In this document: piece by piece, positions 1-8,583 of the stretch | Layout: each line of letters opens with the position of its first letter | How positions within the stretch are numbered: the first letter of the stretch is position 1 | NCBI RefSeq assembly: GCF_000425165.1 | Contig: NZ_AULG01000022.1 | Coordinates: 1-64,000, forward strand | DNA length: 64,000 nucleotides | Source: Photobacterium halotolerans DSM 18316 | Lineage (GTDB): Bacteria; Pseudomonadota; Gammaproteobacteria; Enterobacterales; Vibrionaceae | Direction: 5' to 3' | The notes under the pieces: model-generated | The model's database searches: none | What the model was told of the DNA's origin: nothing | What the model saw: only the letters and a program-made list of their open reading frames with translations | Translations under genes and position numbers: made by a program

Positions 1-466
1 CGTGAGTCACTTCAATGGCGCGATAAGTCAGTTTCAGCACTTCTTCAACCACACGGTCAGAGGTCGATGCATCCTGGCAGTGCGCCATACGGGTTTGCAT
101 ATCAACCAGCAGTGCATCAATCAGTTTGATGGTGTAGTAATGCTCTTGCTTGCCTTGCGTCGACGTGCGGTAGAAGTTGATGTAAGCTTCTGGCAGCTTC
201 TCACCGCTGACCAATGCGTTGAACAGCAATGGCGAAGTACGATCTTGCTGCTTGGTCACGATAATTGGACGGTGAACACGCTGACCTGTAGGCTGACCGC
301 TTTGTGGGTCACGAGGCACCGTCAGAACATGGTCCAGTTCCTGAACCAGGAATTCGTCAACGTGCGCTTCCTGCCAGGTGTTACCGACAGAATCGGCCGT
401 GTAAGCATCTTTCGTAATGTGGCCCTGAGTTTCACCGTGGATAGACATATAAGCTGGAGTTGGCAT
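1..466 (-). CDS. hcp: Hcp, type VI secretion tube protein (5' part; 3' end outside window)
   Basis: Hcp forms hexameric rings that stack into the inner tube of the type VI secretion system and is itself exported. The minus strand from ATG 466 is open to the window edge, about 155 codons. It begins MPTPAYMSIHGETQGHI and contains the family blocks VPRDPQSGQPTGQRVH, SPLLFNALVSGEKLP and HCQDAS. Hcp proteins of this subfamily are usually about 170 residues, so only a short C-terminal tail should be missing. The start is supported by an AAGGGAA ribosome binding site a few bases upstream and a sigma-54 promoter at 540-555. No other T6SS gene is visible, so whether this is an auxiliary Hcp cluster or part of a full system cannot be told. 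Confidence 0.93.
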   Translation of the reverse strand, partial: MPTPAYMSIHGETQGHITKDAYTADSVGNTWQEAHVDEFLVQELDHVLTVPRDPQSGQPTGQRVHRPIIVTKQQDRTSPLLFNALVSGEKLPEAYINFYRTSTQGKQEHYYTIKLIDALLVDMQTRMAHCQDASTSDRVVEEVLKLTYRAIEVTH

Positions 467-539
467 AATCACTTTCCCTTAAATTTTAGTCATTTCAATA
501 AGTAGAACATAACGCTGCTCTTTGCGATGACTAATACAT

Positions 540-555
540 AGCAACCACCGTGCCA
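540..555 (-). promoter_or_regulatory. sigma-54 (-24/-12) promoter of hcp
   Basis: On the minus strand these bases read TGGCACGGTGGTTGCT, matching the RpoN consensus TGGCACG-N4-TTGCW at every defined position with correct GG/GC spacing. The predicted start lies about 60 bases before the hcp ATG. Sigma-54 control of hcp by a VasH-type activator is established in Vibrio cholerae. Confidence 0.85.
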
Positions 556-1112
556 ACATTTAATTTCATTTAAAAACAGCAACTTGCAATTTTTAGTGAA
601 TTTTTAACCCATTTTTATTGCTGACTTTTTGGAAAATTTTCTAATTTCTTAGCAACTTCTTTACGAATTTTCGTTATAGAGGCCTTAACCCGAGATTCCG
701 CGGCCATTTCAGGAATAAACCGCTTCATATAGCTGTCCAGTAACTGAAGTCATCGTGTTAAATGCTCCTGGGTGCCCGTGATCGAATTCATCCATGGTTT
801 GTTGCTGATCCAGAGAGCCAATAACTGTCCCCCTTGATATTGAGCGTGCTGTAATGATGAAACAAGCAGTCAAGGAGAGTACAAAGGCATTACTTAACAT
901 GCTTTGGATCTTACATATGCTCGATCACACTGTAGCTCGCATCCGGTAAATCAAAGATCTGATGATGGCGGTAGGGTTTTACATTCGGAACGACTTTCCT
1001 GCCACATCAACAGATGTCGTGCGGATCAAGTTAACGTGGTCACAAAAAGCGTGTGTCAACATGCTCTCAGTGAACGGCTACCTGTTTTTTGCCATGAGGC
1101 AGGAAATCCCTG
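556..1112. other. Intergenic region upstream of hcp, no convincing gene
   Basis: This stretch separates hcp from the sulfatase-family gene. Bases 556-700 are AT-rich and could hold activator sites for the sigma-54 promoter. A 63-codon minus-strand frame at 709-900 starts with a hydrophobic, signal-peptide-like segment, but has no recognised homology and no strong ribosome binding site. I do not annotate it as a gene. Confidence 0.4.
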
Positions 1113-1134
1113 TCAGTCAGCCTGCTGACTGACA
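1111..1134. repeat. Perfect 10-bp inverted repeat at the 3' end of the sulfatase-family gene
   Basis: TGTCAGTCAG (1111-1120) and CTGACTGACA (1125-1134) are separated by four bases and overlap the last codons and stop of the minus-strand gene. A hairpin is expected, but no T-run follows on the minus strand, so it is not a canonical terminator. It could protect the 3' end of the mRNA. Confidence 0.5.
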
Positions 1135-2876
1135 AGCGCCCCCGAGGTTAACCGGGAAGGTGCTGGCAACGGTACGCTTTTCCACTCATAGTCGTGCTGG
1201 GCATGTTCAGGAAGAAATAATTCGCTGGTATAGAATTTCCCGATCCGTTCCACCGGGTAAAACATGGCATCACCGTAATGCTGCTTCACAAAATCATGAT
1301 CGTACCCCAGAATTTCAAGCACAGTGGGAAACACATTGAAATGCGACAATTGATGGCGGTTTTCCGCCAGCGATGACTCAAATCGCTGCCGCAGTTGCGG
1401 ATGTCTCGTCAGCACCAGCATAGGCACCATCCCCTGATAGGCAGAGCCGCTGTTACGATTGCAATGGGTCAGCAGCCCTTTGCCTTCTTCCAGTAAATCC
1501 TGTCCGTGATCAGAGGTATAAATCACCACCGTATTATCTAAATCAATGCTGTTGAGCAAACGCTCAAAGAAGCCGTTCACATTCCAGGCAATGGCATTTT
1601 TATAGGAATTAATCAGAGCCTGGCGATCGCTGTGACCGATAGGTTCAAATAACGCCATCGCAGGCTGAAACCTGGCCGAGGAGGCAGGGTATTTCCCCTC
1701 ATAGGGAAAGTGCACACCCAGTTTATTGATATAAATAAAGTCTGGCTTATCATCGGCCACCAGCGACACTAAATGATCGACAATATCGAAATCAATCCGC
1801 ATGAATGCCTGATGCCTTTCAATTTGCTCGACATTAAGCTGCTTTACCTGATTGATGAAGCTCAGCTCATCAATATTCATGAAATTGGCCAGTGTGCCCG
1901 GTGGTTTCTGGGCGTCAATATAGGTACTGGTATAGCCAGATGCCTGACTGTATTGCCAGATAGTCGGCAATTGTAAGGCTTGCTCAAAGGCGCCGGGGAC
2001 GACTCCCCAGCGAAGCACAGCATTACTATAGCTGCTGCAGTTATGTGCCGAAGTTGCGACACCGTAATTGATCACAGCATCAGCATGCGCCTTTAAACTT
2101 GGCACAAGCGAATAATCTGTATCCTGCCCGAAAAAATCACCACTGACACTCTCATCCATGACAACAATAACATTGCTGATCAAGGGGTTACCGGCGGCGA
2201 CCGTGACCGGCCGTCGCTCTGGTCGTTCATCCGCAATCTGCTCGAAGAGTATCACGCTTAACAAGCCGGGCAGGATATAAACGCCCGCCATCCCCTGCGC
2301 CGCTGTCGGGCCTTTCATCGCCACCATGGCAGCCAGTATCCCTGTAACAAACACAGGGAACCCTGCGGCAACGCAGGAGGAGGACGGAGAATATCGAGAA
2401 AGCAGCCAGGCTCTGATTCTGAATAAAGACAGACTGAATGTCACAGCAATCAGCAGAGGCAGAAGAAGCTCTGACCAGTAAAAAAGCAAAGCTGCACCCG
2501 CCTCACCGCGCTCAATCCACATCCGCCTGATATCGAACAGTGTCAGGTTATCAGCCAGTATCAAAAGCAGGGATAAGTGGGCCAGCACAACCAGGGTAAG
2601 AAACAGATTCCAGAATACATGCACGGCCGTTAGTCTGGCCGTTAACACCGCTTTTAACGATGCGATGGCTAACAGCCAGAGCGCAGCAAATATCGCCACA
2701 TTACGCACCGGATTTTCTGACTGACTGAGAAAAATCAGTTGAGAGAAGACATCCCGGGTCAGAAATAACAGCACTCCCACAACCACAGCCACTGACACCA
2801 TTATCATTAGCACGTTTTGCCCGGCGTTTCGTGCGGCGTTTGATGCATAGCTCCGACGGTTGTGACTGGCAGACAT
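1113..2876 (-). CDS. Membrane-anchored sulfatase-family (alkaline phosphatase superfamily) hydrolase/transferase
   Basis: 587 residues. The N-terminal part (about 1-215) contains several hydrophobic segments resembling the membrane domain of phosphoethanolamine or phosphoglycerol transferases. It is followed by a periplasmic sulfatase-fold domain. Visible family features are VVMDESVSGDFFG (metal-binding Asp region), a nucleophile region around NCSSYSNAVLRWG, and IYTSDHGQDLLEEGKG with the metal-binding Asp-His pair. EptA-type enzymes normally have a Thr nucleophile; here the equivalent region offers Ser residues, so substrate and chemistry are uncertain. Likely role is modification of a cell-envelope lipid or glycan head group. 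AAGGGAAG lies upstream of ATG 2876. It stands alone between hcp and an exonuclease gene and has no obvious operon partner. Confidence 0.8.
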   Translation of the reverse strand: MSASHNRRSYASNAARNAGQNVLMIMVSVAVVVGVLLFLTRDVFSQLIFLSQSENPVRNVAIFAALWLLAIASLKAVLTARLTAVHVFWNLFLTLVVLAHLSLLLILADNLTLFDIRRMWIERGEAGAALLFYWSELLLPLLIAVTFSLSLFRIRAWLLSRYSPSSSCVAAGFPVFVTGILAAMVAMKGPTAAQGMAGVYILPGLLSVILFEQIADERPERRPVTVAAGNPLISNVIVVMDESVSGDFFGQDTDYSLVPSLKAHADAVINYGVATSAHNCSSYSNAVLRWGVVPGAFEQALQLPTIWQYSQASGYTSTYIDAQKPPGTLANFMNIDELSFINQVKQLNVEQIERHQAFMRIDFDIVDHLVSLVADDKPDFIYINKLGVHFPYEGKYPASSARFQPAMALFEPIGHSDRQALINSYKNAIAWNVNGFFERLLNSIDLDNTVVIYTSDHGQDLLEEGKGLLTHCNRNSGSAYQGMVPMLVLTRHPQLRQRFESSLAENRHQLSHFNVFPTVLEILGYDHDFVKQHYGDAMFYPVERIGKFYTSELFLPEHAQHDYEWKSVPLPAPSRLTSGALVSQQAD

Positions 2877-3118
2877 AGTCGCTTCCCTTCTTTCTGAGAA
2901 AGATATCCGGGTACTTATTTGATTTAAGCTCGTCCAGGCAGGAAGTCAAAATAATCCACAAAGCACTATTTTGTCCTGTTGTCGATCCGGGAGACAGTAA
3001 TCAATAAAAGGGATTGAGAGGAATAAAGAAAAGAGAAGAGAAGAGAAAAAGCACAGGCAACAGATCATCACACACTGCTACCTGCACCTAAAGGTTAGTG
3101 CCAGCTTACCGGCAGCCC

Positions 3119-3661
3119 TTACTCAGACGGGCAGAGCATCACACGTGCTAACCGGGCCAGATTATAGGCATCAACATAGCCTGAATGCTGACGGCCTTCC
3201 CACTCCAGTCCGCTCATGCTCATGGCGGCCCGTAACCCGATGCGCTTGTTTTTAACGTGCGGCTGCAGTTTAAACAGGGTTGCCAGGTTCAGGTATTCCC
3301 TGAAAGGCACGTTCAGATCTTTTGTTTTGCACTCGGCGCGCAGGATGGCATCGTCCCGCCCCCACGCCGCATAAATTTTATGGCGGCCACCGAATTTTTG
3401 CTCTATCGCTGACAGAATACTGGCCAGGGGCTTGCCGTTTTGCGCTACAACTTCTGGCTTGATACCCGTCAGTTCAGTACAAAATGGCGATATTTCGTCG
3501 TTCTCCGGCTGAACATAGTATTGCGCCCGACGTGAAATCGTGCCTTTTTCAAGGTTCAGTTCAGCCACGCCAATCTCAATGATTTCGCCGGTGCGAGCGA
3601 TACCGTCTTCATTCCAGCAACACATTTCAAGATCAAAACAAACGATGCGGTTAAAATTCAT
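3119..3661 (-). CDS. DEDDh-type 3'-5' exonuclease
   Basis: 180 residues forming a single exonuclease domain of the RNase T/DnaQ superfamily. Motif I is FDLEMCCW near residue 10 (catalytic D and E). Motif II lies in the ILRAECKTKD region. Motif III is HSGYVDAYNLARL, with the H-x4-D spacing typical of DEDDh enzymes. Such stand-alone proteins resemble KapD or the ERI1-like exonucleases and trim single-stranded RNA or DNA ends; the physiological substrate is unknown here. The start ATG 3661 gives the normal N terminus immediately before motif I. It is a monocistronic unit, divergent from the AraC gene at 3867. Confidence 0.82.
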   Translation of the reverse strand: MNFNRIVCFDLEMCCWNEDGIARTGEIIEIGVAELNLEKGTISRRAQYYVQPENDEISPFCTELTGIKPEVVAQNGKPLASILSAIEQKFGGRHKIYAAWGRDDAILRAECKTKDLNVPFREYLNLATLFKLQPHVKNKRIGLRAAMSMSGLEWEGRQHSGYVDAYNLARLARVMLCPSE

Positions 3662-3866
3662 GATTTTCCATTATCCGTCATACCAAACTTCATAATCATC
3701 AGCTCTGATAGTAAATACTTACCAACACGGATGATTATTGAGTTTTGCACTATTAGCTTTGAACAAAGCGGCGAAGGATAGCATGTATGGCGGCCGGCTT
3801 CAGCCCCTTGCCAACAGCAGCCGATCAGAATTACTCTTGTGAAGGCTTATATGAAAGGATCGCGCA

Positions 3867-4682
3867 ATGAAAAACGTCTATCGCCCGCTGTTTGACGATA
3901 ACAACCCGCCCGGCGAGGTGTTTTTCGGCCATCAGGCATTTCTTCCTCATACAACCACTCCCAAACACAGTCATCCCTGGGGGCAATTACAGTTAATCAG
4001 TGGCGGTATTCTGGAGTTAAACGCTGAAGGGAAACGCTTTTTATCACCGTCGCAGTACGCGATATGGATACCGCCCGGCATAGAGCACGAAAGCTATATG
4101 CGTCGCAGCATGAATTACTGCTCAATGAACCTGATTCAGCCGCTGGCTACATCGCTGCCGGACTTTCCCTGCCTGCTGGAGGTCAACCCTATCATAGAAG
4201 CGATAGTCAATGATCTGCGTGACCGCCAGCTGCAGATCGCGGAAACCGCTGAAGATAAGCGTCTGATCGACGTCTTGCTGGATCAGCTCAGGCACACCCG
4301 TATTCACGACCAGTTTCTGCCCAGCAGTGAAGACAAACTTCTGCAGCCCATACTGCGTACGCTGGAAAAAAATCCAACCGACGGCACAACGTTGGCGGCG
4401 TGGGCAGAAAAACTGCATACCTCTGAGCGTACACTAGCCCGGCATTGCCAGGATACGCTCGGTATGAGTTTCATTGAATGGCGGCAAAGGAGAAAATTTA
4501 TCTACTCTTTGCATTTATTGAGGAAAGGTTTGTCTGTAAAAGAAATCGCACTGACCTTAGGTTATCACCAGGCTTCGCCTTTTATTAACCTGTTCAAACG
4601 GCATGCGCAATGCACACCAGAACAATACAGACAAAAGCAGATCCGGGCCCAGTCGCACAAGCAGCACACCAGCCGGATTTAA
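3867..4682 (+). CDS. AraC-family transcriptional regulator with N-terminal cupin domain
   Basis: 271 residues. Residues 1-110 form an AraC-type cupin sensor (HSHPWGQLQLISGG, PPGIEHES). Residues 165-260 contain two helix-turn-helix motifs, with LHTSERTLARHCQDTLG and VKEIALTLGYHQASPFINLFKRH as the signature. The length fits YesN/AraC single-target regulators that often control a divergent transporter or efflux gene, but no such partner is adjacent: the divergent neighbour is the exonuclease gene and the convergent one is the GGDEF gene. An AAGGAT site precedes ATG 3867. Its stop overlaps the stop of the GGDEF gene by four bases. The ligand cannot be inferred. Confidence 0.88.
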   Translation: MKNVYRPLFDDNNPPGEVFFGHQAFLPHTTTPKHSHPWGQLQLISGGILELNAEGKRFLSPSQYAIWIPPGIEHESYMRRSMNYCSMNLIQPLATSLPDFPCLLEVNPIIEAIVNDLRDRQLQIAETAEDKRLIDVLLDQLRHTRIHDQFLPSSEDKLLQPILRTLEKNPTDGTTLAAWAEKLHTSERTLARHCQDTLGMSFIEWRQRRKFIYSLHLLRKGLSVKEIALTLGYHQASPFINLFKRHAQCTPEQYRQKQIRAQSHKQHTSRI

Positions 4683-6280
4683 CTGCCCACGGCTTTATCC
4701 GGTAAACCCACCAGCAAGCGCCCGGCCGCATGTCTGCTGAGCGGATGCCCTAGCAGGAACCCCTGACCGAGCTGACAGCCCAGTGATTTTACCGTCGAGA
4801 GCTGAACGTCATCCTCAATCCCGACCACAGCGACCTTAACCCCCAAGCTTTCACTCATGCCAACAACGGATTGAATGAGCGCCTTGTTAGCGTCTGAGCC
4901 CGGCAGAGTACCCACACATGCGCGGGCAATTTTTACTTTATCGAAAGGGAAATCGCGCAATATAGTCAGGCAGGCATTCCCGTTACCGAAATCATCCAGT
5001 ACCAGACTGACACCTATATGCTTCAGATCATGCATCATGGCCCGCACTTTCGGTGGATCCTGCTGGACGGTTTTTGCGGTCAGTTCTATTTCAAGGCGTC
5101 CTGGTTCCAGTCCGGATTCCTGCAGCGCTTCCAGTACAGTCTGGCAGAAAGTGTCCGGTTTCAGCTGCTGGGCGGAAATATTGACTGAAATGCTCATTTC
5201 TTCCGGCCAATCCCTCGCGGCCATACACGCCTGCTTCAGCACCCAGTCACCCAGCGCCTGAATCAACCCGGCATCCTCGGCAACAGGCATAAATTCCTGA
5301 GAAGACACCATACCTTCGCGCTGATGACGCCAGCGCAGCAAAGCTTCGAATCCTTGCAGTTGGCTGTTTTTCAGATCAAACACCGGCTGATAATAAGGTT
5401 CGAGCAAGTCTTGCGCCATGGCTTTACGTAAGTCTCTTTCCAGTAGCTGCCTTTGTTTTAACTGCTCGTCCATTCGGGTATCGAAGAAACAAAAGGTCGA
5501 GCCCCCGTCCATTTTGGCGCGGTACATAGCTGTATCCGCGGCCCGCAACAGATCGACAGGTTCAATATCATGATTGGACATGGCGATACCAATACTCACG
5601 CCCGCCAGAATCTGCTGCCCGCGGATATGGTAAGGTTCAGACATCGCTTTGATAATACGGGACGCCAGGGCCGAGGCTTCATCCGGCTCCTGCCCGCCAA
5701 CATGGATCAGTGCAAATTCATCCCCGCCCAGCCTGGCAATGGTGTCATGCATGCGCAGCAAATGTTTCAGACGCCCGGCCGTTGCCACCAGCAGTTCATC
5801 ACCCACAATGTGGCCATATGCATCATTTATCTGCTTGAATTTATTTAAATCCATCATTAATACAGCAACACAGGCATCATTATCGCCGGCATGCTGAAGG
5901 GCTGTTTCAAGTTGCTGTGAAAAATAAAGCCGGTTCGGCAGTGCGGTTAAAGAATCATGCATTGCCAGTTTGTACATGGCCGCCTTATCCCGCTCACCGG
6001 CTTTCAGCATGTGGTTCATCTGACTGAGCCGTCGCCAGCTCAGTGCCACAAGAGCAAAAGGCAAAACGAACACAAGTGAGATGAGCGCCCCCAGTCCGAA
6101 TTGATGATATTGATCAACCCAAAGCGTAAAACGCTCAAAAAATTCAAACTGGCTGGCAAGAAGCAGCCAGATGACTGCAAAAACAGCAAGTTTGATCAAG
6201 GTTCGCTTCAGGAACATTGAATGAAACAGCGATTGCAAGCTAGCCTCACGACCAGCCCTACCCTGCGCAGAATGGCTCAT
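4679..6280 (-). CDS. GGDEF-EAL protein: probable diguanylate cyclase with degenerate EAL domain
   Basis: 533 residues from ATG 6280, chosen because ACGAGG lies at good spacing; the frame also runs upstream to a TTG. Two membrane segments (about 25-45 and 60-80) anchor the protein. The GGDEF domain has an intact active site, RLGGDEFALI, so it should make cyclic di-GMP. The EAL domain keeps E-A-L in QGFEALLRW, the Asn of NISAQQL and DDFG, but departs from consensus elsewhere. ELTES is ELTAK, KIDRSF is KIARAC, and the AEGVE block carrying the catalytic glutamate reads VVGIE. This predicts loss of phosphodiesterase activity, leaving a sensory or GTP-binding role. It lacks PAS or other sensor domains. 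No cognate effector is adjacent. Confidence 0.9.
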   Translation of the reverse strand: MSHSAQGRAGREASLQSLFHSMFLKRTLIKLAVFAVIWLLLASQFEFFERFTLWVDQYHQFGLGALISLVFVLPFALVALSWRRLSQMNHMLKAGERDKAAMYKLAMHDSLTALPNRLYFSQQLETALQHAGDNDACVAVLMMDLNKFKQINDAYGHIVGDELLVATAGRLKHLLRMHDTIARLGGDEFALIHVGGQEPDEASALASRIIKAMSEPYHIRGQQILAGVSIGIAMSNHDIEPVDLLRAADTAMYRAKMDGGSTFCFFDTRMDEQLKQRQLLERDLRKAMAQDLLEPYYQPVFDLKNSQLQGFEALLRWRHQREGMVSSQEFMPVAEDAGLIQALGDWVLKQACMAARDWPEEMSISVNISAQQLKPDTFCQTVLEALQESGLEPGRLEIELTAKTVQQDPPKVRAMMHDLKHIGVSLVLDDFGNGNACLTILRDFPFDKVKIARACVGTLPGSDANKALIQSVVGMSESLGVKVAVVGIEDDVQLSTVKSLGCQLGQGFLLGHPLSRHAAGRLLVGLPDKAVGS

Positions 6281-6531
6281 AAATGGATTACCTCGTCCCA
6301 AATTATCACCGTCACGTCCATCGCCAACTCGGGAAAATATGTGATTGTTATAGTGCTGTTTTGTTTTATTGCGGCCATTTTATGTTCTGGCTCTGCGACA
6401 AGACTTATTTAGTTAACACGATCACATTTACGTGAAAATGACACTTTCATTTTAGGCAAATTTCCCTTTCATGTGGCACTTCTTTGCTGACTAATTCGTG
6501 ATATCGATGCAACTCCTTGCGTCGATTACAG

Positions 6532-6562
6532 AAAAAATCCGGCGAGCATCATGCATCGCCGG
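6532..6562 (-). terminator. Intrinsic terminator of the PEP-CTERM gene
   Basis: On the minus strand a 7-bp perfect stem (CCGGCGA/TCGCCGG, 6539-6562) with a 10-base loop is followed by ATTTTTTC. It lies about 50 bases beyond the stop codon of the gene at 6610-7359. Confidence 0.8.
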
Positions 6563-6609
6563 TACATCAAAACATTTAACAGATATCAAAAGGTAGTGTT
6601 GAACACGTT

Positions 6610-7359
6610 TTAAGCCAGCAACGGCGCTTGCTGCCCGGCACCCTTACGACGTAAGCGCCAGCCCAGCAGGCCCAAACCTGTTGTCAGCAGCAACAAACCG
6701 GCAGGTTCTGGAATCGGGTTACCTGGCCCGCCGGAAATCATATAGTCAATACCGGCCAGATAAAAATCTGACAGCAATACGCCCGACAGAATAATGTGTC
6801 TGACATTGTCTTCACCATCCAGATCCCAGTAATTACCCTGGAAATTCAGCTCGTTTGGTGTCAGAGCAGACAGTAAATCATCAATCCCCAGTAAATTGGT
6901 ATTGATGTTGAGTTCAAATTCCGGGAAACCGTCGTCTATCAGATAAGCGGTCGCGGATTCCAGCAAACTCAGATTGTTCAGGAATAAACCTTGCACCGTT
7001 GAAGGCTGGTCAAAGCTCAGCACCAGAAACTCATGACCATCCACTTTGAAGTTATCGTCGCCAAGCAACAGCGCACTGTCGATCAGGCCACCATCAGAAA
7101 TACTGTTGACGCCGATACCTTGCCCACTGTGTGACAAATTAACCAGTGACTGATCGTCAGTGATAATGCCATCCTGAAACAAACCAGGGACATAATAACG
7201 GTACGACGAAAACGTTATTCCGCCGACAGTGCCGGTTTGGTTGCCATTCAGACCCGAATAAGCACCGTCTGTGAAGTCGATTTGTGCCGCCGACACACTC
7301 ATCGAACCACCCAGCAGTGCAAGGACTGCTACCCCTGCCTTTATAAGTGATTTCATCAT
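6610..7359 (-). CDS. PEP-CTERM sorting domain protein (exported, unknown function)
   Basis: 249 residues. An N-terminal signal peptide (hydrophobic stretch 8-22, cleavage probably after SVSAA) leads into an acidic beta-rich domain without Cys. The C terminus has the PEP-CTERM tripartite signal: the motif PIPEPAGL, a hydrophobic helix LLLTTGLGLLGW, then the basic cluster RLRRKG. Proteins of this kind are recognised by exosortase and become attached to, or part of, the exopolysaccharide matrix. No exosortase gene or EPS cluster is visible here, so the processing machinery must be elsewhere. A nine-residue tail follows the basic cluster, slightly longer than usual. AGGGAGC precedes ATG 7359. A sigma-54-like promoter (7439-7454) and a repeated GTGTT tract lie upstream. 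Confidence 0.88.
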   Translation of the reverse strand: MMKSLIKAGVAVLALLGGSMSVSAAQIDFTDGAYSGLNGNQTGTVGGITFSSYRYYVPGLFQDGIITDDQSLVNLSHSGQGIGVNSISDGGLIDSALLLGDDNFKVDGHEFLVLSFDQPSTVQGLFLNNLSLLESATAYLIDDGFPEFELNINTNLLGIDDLLSALTPNELNFQGNYWDLDGEDNVRHIILSGVLLSDFYLAGIDYMISGGPGNPIPEPAGLLLLTTGLGLLGWRLRRKGAGQQAPLLA

Positions 7360-7373
7360 CTTGCTCCCTAATT

Positions 7374-7412
7374 GTGTTATGCCGTGTTAATTTGTGTTGA
7401 TGCAGTTGTGTT
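7374..7412. repeat. GTGTT repeats in the PEP-CTERM leader
   Basis: Plus-strand GTGTT occurs at 7374, 7384, 7394 and 7408. The first three are spaced exactly 10 bp. In the mRNA of the minus-strand gene they read as AACAC repeats just upstream of the ribosome binding site. This could be an operator on one DNA face or a leader binding element. Confidence 0.4.
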
Positions 7413-7438
7413 CGCATCTTTTTGTGCGTATGAACCAC

Positions 7439-7454
7439 TGCATCTTACATGCCA
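7439..7454 (-). promoter_or_regulatory. Probable sigma-54 promoter of the PEP-CTERM gene
   Basis: The minus strand reads TGGCATGTAAGATGCA: GG and GC are correctly spaced and ten of twelve consensus positions match TGGCACG-N4-TTGCW. It lies about 80 bases before the ATG. PEP-CTERM genes in other bacteria are known to be under RpoN with PrsK/PrsR, which makes this plausible. Confidence 0.5.
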
Positions 7455-7570
7455 AAACATAAGCCAATGAAAATCAGCAAGTTTTTTCAGCATCAATATA
7501 ACAATGTAAAAAACACCGACACGATAAGAGGCAATCTGGACACAGAGTGTAAATTTCTCTGACGGGAAAT

Positions 7571-7602
7571 CAGACAGTCAGGTTTGCTTATCTGACTGTC
7601 TG
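7571..7602. repeat. Perfect 11-bp inverted repeat
   Basis: CAGACAGTCAG (7571-7581) and CTGACTGTCTG (7592-7602) flank a 10-base loop between the NlpE-like gene and the PEP-CTERM gene. No T-run follows on either strand, so it is a structural or binding element rather than a clear terminator. Confidence 0.5.
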
Positions 7603-7689
7603 AAGAAACAGCAATATGAAGGGCGATTTAACAGACAAAGATCCAGCGGTAGAAACCCGGCAGGCGATAAAGCACCGCTGCCGTGCTTA

Positions 7690-8187
7690 TCACTGGCTGT
7701 GTTGCTTAGTCAGCACATACATCTCAGCCAGACTCCCGGTAATACGCTGGCCCTGGCGATCCAGCCGAAACAACTGGTTCTCTCCGACAAAGAACTGAAT
7801 GCCTTCGCCGCTGTCATTGGTTAATGTGATGGTATTACCGGCATCATTCCAGCTAAATTTTCCCCGATCGGAAAACTGCTCGCCATCCTTACCCAGGTAG
7901 GTTTCAGTCAGTTCAAATGTCCCCTGCCGATCCAGTACAAGAACAGTTTCAATACCTTCACAGTCTGCACAGGGGATGGTGCCGACATAAGTGCCATTCC
8001 AGTCCAGCGAATTACGGGCATTATGTTCAGTGTCCACATAGGCTGTCGCCTGCTGATCGGCCACCTGCGTCTGAGCAGGTGCAGCATTTGATGACATCTC
8101 GCTTTCGGACGCGGGTTTATCACAGCCTGCCAGCGCACCCGCCAGAGCCAGACTAATCGCAAGAGACAAGAGTCGCTTTGTATTCAT
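7690..8187 (-). CDS. NlpE-N domain lipoprotein (copper/envelope stress sensor family)
   Basis: 165 residues. The lipobox LAGC near residue 22 predicts an outer-membrane lipoprotein with an Asp at +2 (CDK), a residue that in enterics favours inner-membrane retention; sorting rules in Vibrionaceae are less certain. After a low-complexity linker (25-60) comes one NlpE N-terminal domain (about 63-160). It begins NGTYVGTIPCADCEGIETVL, with the C-x2-C pair linked in E. coli NlpE to copper and redox sensing. It lacks the C-terminal OB-fold domain of E. coli NlpE (236 residues), as many marine homologues do. AGGAGAAGG precedes ATG 8187. Confidence 0.87.
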   Translation of the reverse strand: MNTKRLLSLAISLALAGALAGCDKPASESEMSSNAAPAQTQVADQQATAYVDTEHNARNSLDWNGTYVGTIPCADCEGIETVLVLDRQGTFELTETYLGKDGEQFSDRGKFSWNDAGNTITLTNDSGEGIQFFVGENQLFRLDRQGQRITGSLAEMYVLTKQHSQ

Positions 8188-8583
8188 ACCTTCTCCTGAT
8201 ACTGAGCCATCTCAATAAGGCCCGACTTCGCCAAACGGTCGGCAAAAAGTCTTTCAGGGGCCCTTGATGAGGTGTTGGACTGATAAATACCCGAAAAGTG
8301 CCCGACTTTCCGTTTACTGCAGGGGTGAATCCCGACATGCCGGGTGAAACGGTGAAAGCAGTAAATAACCGCATCTCCCACAAACTCTGGGTTAACTGCG
8401 CCATCCGGTCGACAAAATTGTATTGCACTGATCTTAAAATCGTTTCATAGCAAAAGAAAAAACTTTCACAGTCATTAATATATGCACACCCATGAATAAA
8501 GAGAGTGCTTTACACATGGGTGGATTTATTCAACAGGCTCATTATCCACCAGCGTCTTCATCCCACAGGAAAAAGGATTTTTT
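8188..8583. other. Intergenic region between NlpE-like gene and interrupted exported protein gene
   Basis: This region holds the divergent promoters. A minus-strand frame of 65 codons (8184-8381, GTG start) ends with its TGA overlapping the NlpE-like ATG in a coupled arrangement, but has no recognisable family and no clear ribosome binding site. No riboswitch was recognised. Confidence 0.35.

Noticed and set aside
6474..6489. TGGCACTTCTTTGCTG as a plus-strand sigma-54 promoter
   Set aside because: The GG-to-GC distance is one base too short, and no plus-strand gene follows.
8153..8428. 91-codon minus-strand frame overlapping the NlpE-like gene start
   Set aside because: Overlaps the start of a well-supported lipoprotein gene in another frame and lacks any start signal.
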